64,000 nt of DNA from Shewanella gelidimarina (GTDB lineage Bacteria; Pseudomonadota; Gammaproteobacteria; Enterobacterales; Shewanellaceae): contig NZ_JAKIKW010000010.1 in NCBI RefSeq assembly GCF_023283945.1, positions 62,001 to 126,000 of the forward strand, read 5' to 3'. Under the pieces are notes generated by a model, which saw only the letters and a program-made list of their open reading frames with translations, searched no databases and was not told where the DNA came from. Position numbers and translations under genes: made by a program. Shown here one piece after another: positions 62,478 to 64,000 of this stretch (position 1 is its first letter; every line of letters begins with the position of its first letter).

Positions 62478-64000
62478 ATGTTGGCTGTAGCATCAAAACC
62501 ACAATTGGACTTAGCGCATTATTATTTGCAAAAGATATTACTGTCTTCTGTTTATGATGTCGCTAAAGTGACGCCGCTTTCTAGCCTAAATAAGCTCTCT
62601 GCACGTCTTGGGTGCCAAGTATTTCTGAAACGTGAAGATATGCAGCCAGTGCACTCTTTTAAGCTGCGTGGCGCTTATAACAAAATTGCGGAGCTCACTA
62701 AAGAGGAGTGCGAGTGTGGCGTGGTCTGCGCGTCGGCGGGTAATCATGCGCAAGGGGTGGCAATGTCTGCTGCTGCGCGGGGTATTAGCGCGGTTATTGT
62801 TATGCCTGAAACCACCCCCGATATTAAAGTGGATGCGGTAAGGCGACTCGGTGGCAATGTTGTCTTGCATGGGCAGGCTTTCGACCAAGCCAATGCCTAC
62901 GCACAAAATCTGGCTAAAACAGAAGGGCGCGTCTACGTTGCCCCGTTTGATGATGAAGCGGTTATCGCCGGACAAGGCACAGTGGCACAAGAGATGGTGC
63001 AGCAACAGCGCGATCTTGAAGTGGTGTTTGTTCCTGTGGGCGGTGGTGGCTTAATTGCGGGTATTGCCGCTTATTACAAAGCGGTGCGGCCACAGGTGAA
63101 GATCATTGGGGTTGAACCTGAAGATTCTGCCTGCTTAAAGGCGGCGCTCGATGCAGGTGAGCGAGTGATACTACCGCAAGTGGGTCTGTTTGCTGATGGT
63201 GTGGCAGTGAAGCAAATTGGCGCAGAGCCCTTTAGGGTGGCACGGGAGTATGTTGATGATGTTATTACCGTGACCTCCGATGAAATTTGCGCTGCGGTAA
63301 AAGATATTTTTGAAGACACGCGCGCGATAGCTGAGCCTTCAGGTGCATTGTCGTTAGCGGGACTTAAAAAGTATGTTGGCAATAATGGCAAAGGCGAGAA
63401 GCTCGGCGCTATATTGAGCGGCGCTAATGTCAATTTTCATAGCTTGCGTTATGTGTCGGAGCGCTGTGAGCTTGGTGAGCAAAAAGAAGCCATTCTTGCG
63501 GTCACGGTGCCAGAGCGTCCAGGGATCTTCCTGCGTTTTTGTGAGCTACTCGGTAAGCGAGCAATGACGGAGTTCAACTATCGCTTTAGCAGTCGAGATA
63601 AAGCGGTAGTTTTTGCAGGAATTCGTATCTCTGAAGGCCAGAGTGAACTGAATGAGATTATCGCTAACCTCGAATCTGAAGGTTTTGGGGTACAGGATCT
63701 CTCTCTGGACGAAACGGCTAAGTTGCATGTGCGCTATATGGTTGGTGGACATCCCCCAGAGCCGCTAGAAGAGCGCTTATTTAGCTTTGAATTCCCAGAG
63801 CACCCAGGTGCGCTGTTTAAGTTTTTGACCACACTGCAAAGTAAGTGGAACATCAGCTTATTTCACTACCGTAACCATGGTGCTGCCTATGGCAGAGTGT
63901 TAGCCGGCTTTGAAGTACCAGAAAGTGATGATCTTGCTTTTCAGCAGTTTTTAACGGAGCTAGGCTTCATCTATCAAGAGGAAACTAACAGTCCAGCGTA
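62478..64000 (+). CDS. ilvA: threonine deaminase, 3'-truncated by the window end
   Basis: The first 507 codons of biosynthetic threonine ammonia-lyase, which makes 2-oxobutyrate for isoleucine and is inhibited by Ile. The PLP Lys is in QPVHSFKLRGAYNKI, the phosphate loop in VPVGGGGLIAGIAAYYK. Two regulatory ACT-like repeats follow from about residue 330 (ILAVTVPERPGIFLRFCE and FSFEFPEHPGALFKFL). The window ends inside codon 508, within about ten residues of the usual C-terminus (LGFIYQEETNSPA so far), so no stop is visible. AGAGG precedes ATG 62478. Its reactive enamine product is a substrate of RidA. Confidence 0.96.
   Translation, partial: MLAVASKPQLDLAHYYLQKILLSSVYDVAKVTPLSSLNKLSARLGCQVFLKREDMQPVHSFKLRGAYNKIAELTKEECECGVVCASAGNHAQGVAMSAAARGISAVIVMPETTPDIKVDAVRRLGGNVVLHGQAFDQANAYAQNLAKTEGRVYVAPFDDEAVIAGQGTVAQEMVQQQRDLEVVFVPVGGGGLIAGIAAYYKAVRPQVKIIGVEPEDSACLKAALDAGERVILPQVGLFADGVAVKQIGAEPFRVAREYVDDVITVTSDEICAAVKDIFEDTRAIAEPSGALSLAGLKKYVGNNGKGEKLGAILSGANVNFHSLRYVSERCELGEQKEAILAVTVPERPGIFLRFCELLGKRAMTEFNYRFSSRDKAVVFAGIRISEGQSELNEIIANLESEGFGVQDLSLDETAKLHVRYMVGGHPPEPLEERLFSFEFPEHPGALFKFLTTLQSKWNISLFHYRNHGAAYGRVLAGFEVPESDDLAFQQFLTELGFIYQEETNSPA

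Noticed and set aside
1..64000. tRNA, rRNA, prophage or toxin-antitoxin genes
   Set aside because: None of their diagnostic sequences was seen on either strand while reading the window; a tRNAscan or profile search could not be run.

Overview
The window reads as chromosome of a marine Shewanella. The reasons are the extracellular-type DMSO reductase operon dmsEFABG (decaheme MtrA-like and MtrB-like partners), two split Tat-exported flavoprotein/tetraheme cytochrome c reductases, the gamma-proteobacterial gmk-rpoZ-spoT-trmH block, ilvGMEDA, and intergenic DNA packed with hairpins. No rRNA, tRNA, CRISPR array, complete insertion sequence or prophage was seen.

Layout. 0.1-3.7 kb: a DesK/DesR-like two-component system, a periplasmic TPR protein and a Ca/Na antiporter. 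3.9-10.1 kb: acyl-CoA ligase, trmH, ridA, spoT, rpoZ, gmk, all on the minus strand. 10.4-13.7 kb: a DUF805-like membrane protein and a sugar nucleotidyltransferase next to a NahK-like anomeric kinase. 13.7-13.9 kb: a decayed second copy of the SRAP gene. 14.1-21.0 kb: dmsEFABG. 21.7-24.6 kb: CoA-transferase, intact SRAP protein, small outer-membrane barrel. 25.2-29.5 kb: four translationally coupled envelope genes (OMP, lipoprotein hydrolase, DUF4056-like lipoprotein, POTRA-less Omp85). 29.6-38.4 kb: two tandem, diverged modules of DcaP-like porin, tetraheme cytochrome, flavoprotein reductase and divergent Cys-rich TetR; the DNA between them looks like the scar of a third, collapsed module. 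38.6-44.2 kb: a class II-type BCAT, a TonB-C-like lipoprotein, tandem acyltransferases, comM. 44.2-45.6 kb: a hairpin-rich non-coding stretch with one fully nested 137-bp element and a possible minus-strand sRNA. 45.7-48.1 kb: chemoreceptor and GNAT protein. 48.3-50.2 kb: a fluoride riboswitch heading a NifU-like/GGGtGRT gene pair. 50.4-54.2 kb: DUF2157 membrane protein and partner, LysR regulator, diguanylate cyclase. 54.3-64.0 kb: ilvY/ilvC and ilvLGMEDA, with ilvA cut by the window end.

How it works together. The window joins anaerobic respiration (DMSO and, by inference, unsaturated carboxylates taken in through the paired porins) with stringent response and branched-chain amino acid synthesis. 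The strongest leads are the fluoride riboswitch in front of two genes of unknown function, the triplicated-then-collapsed reductase/porin/TetR locus with its Cys-rich regulators, and the structured DNA/RNA elements near 33.0, 34.3, 44.5 and 60.3 kb. All functional names come from reading sequence motifs and remembered family features; no database search was run.
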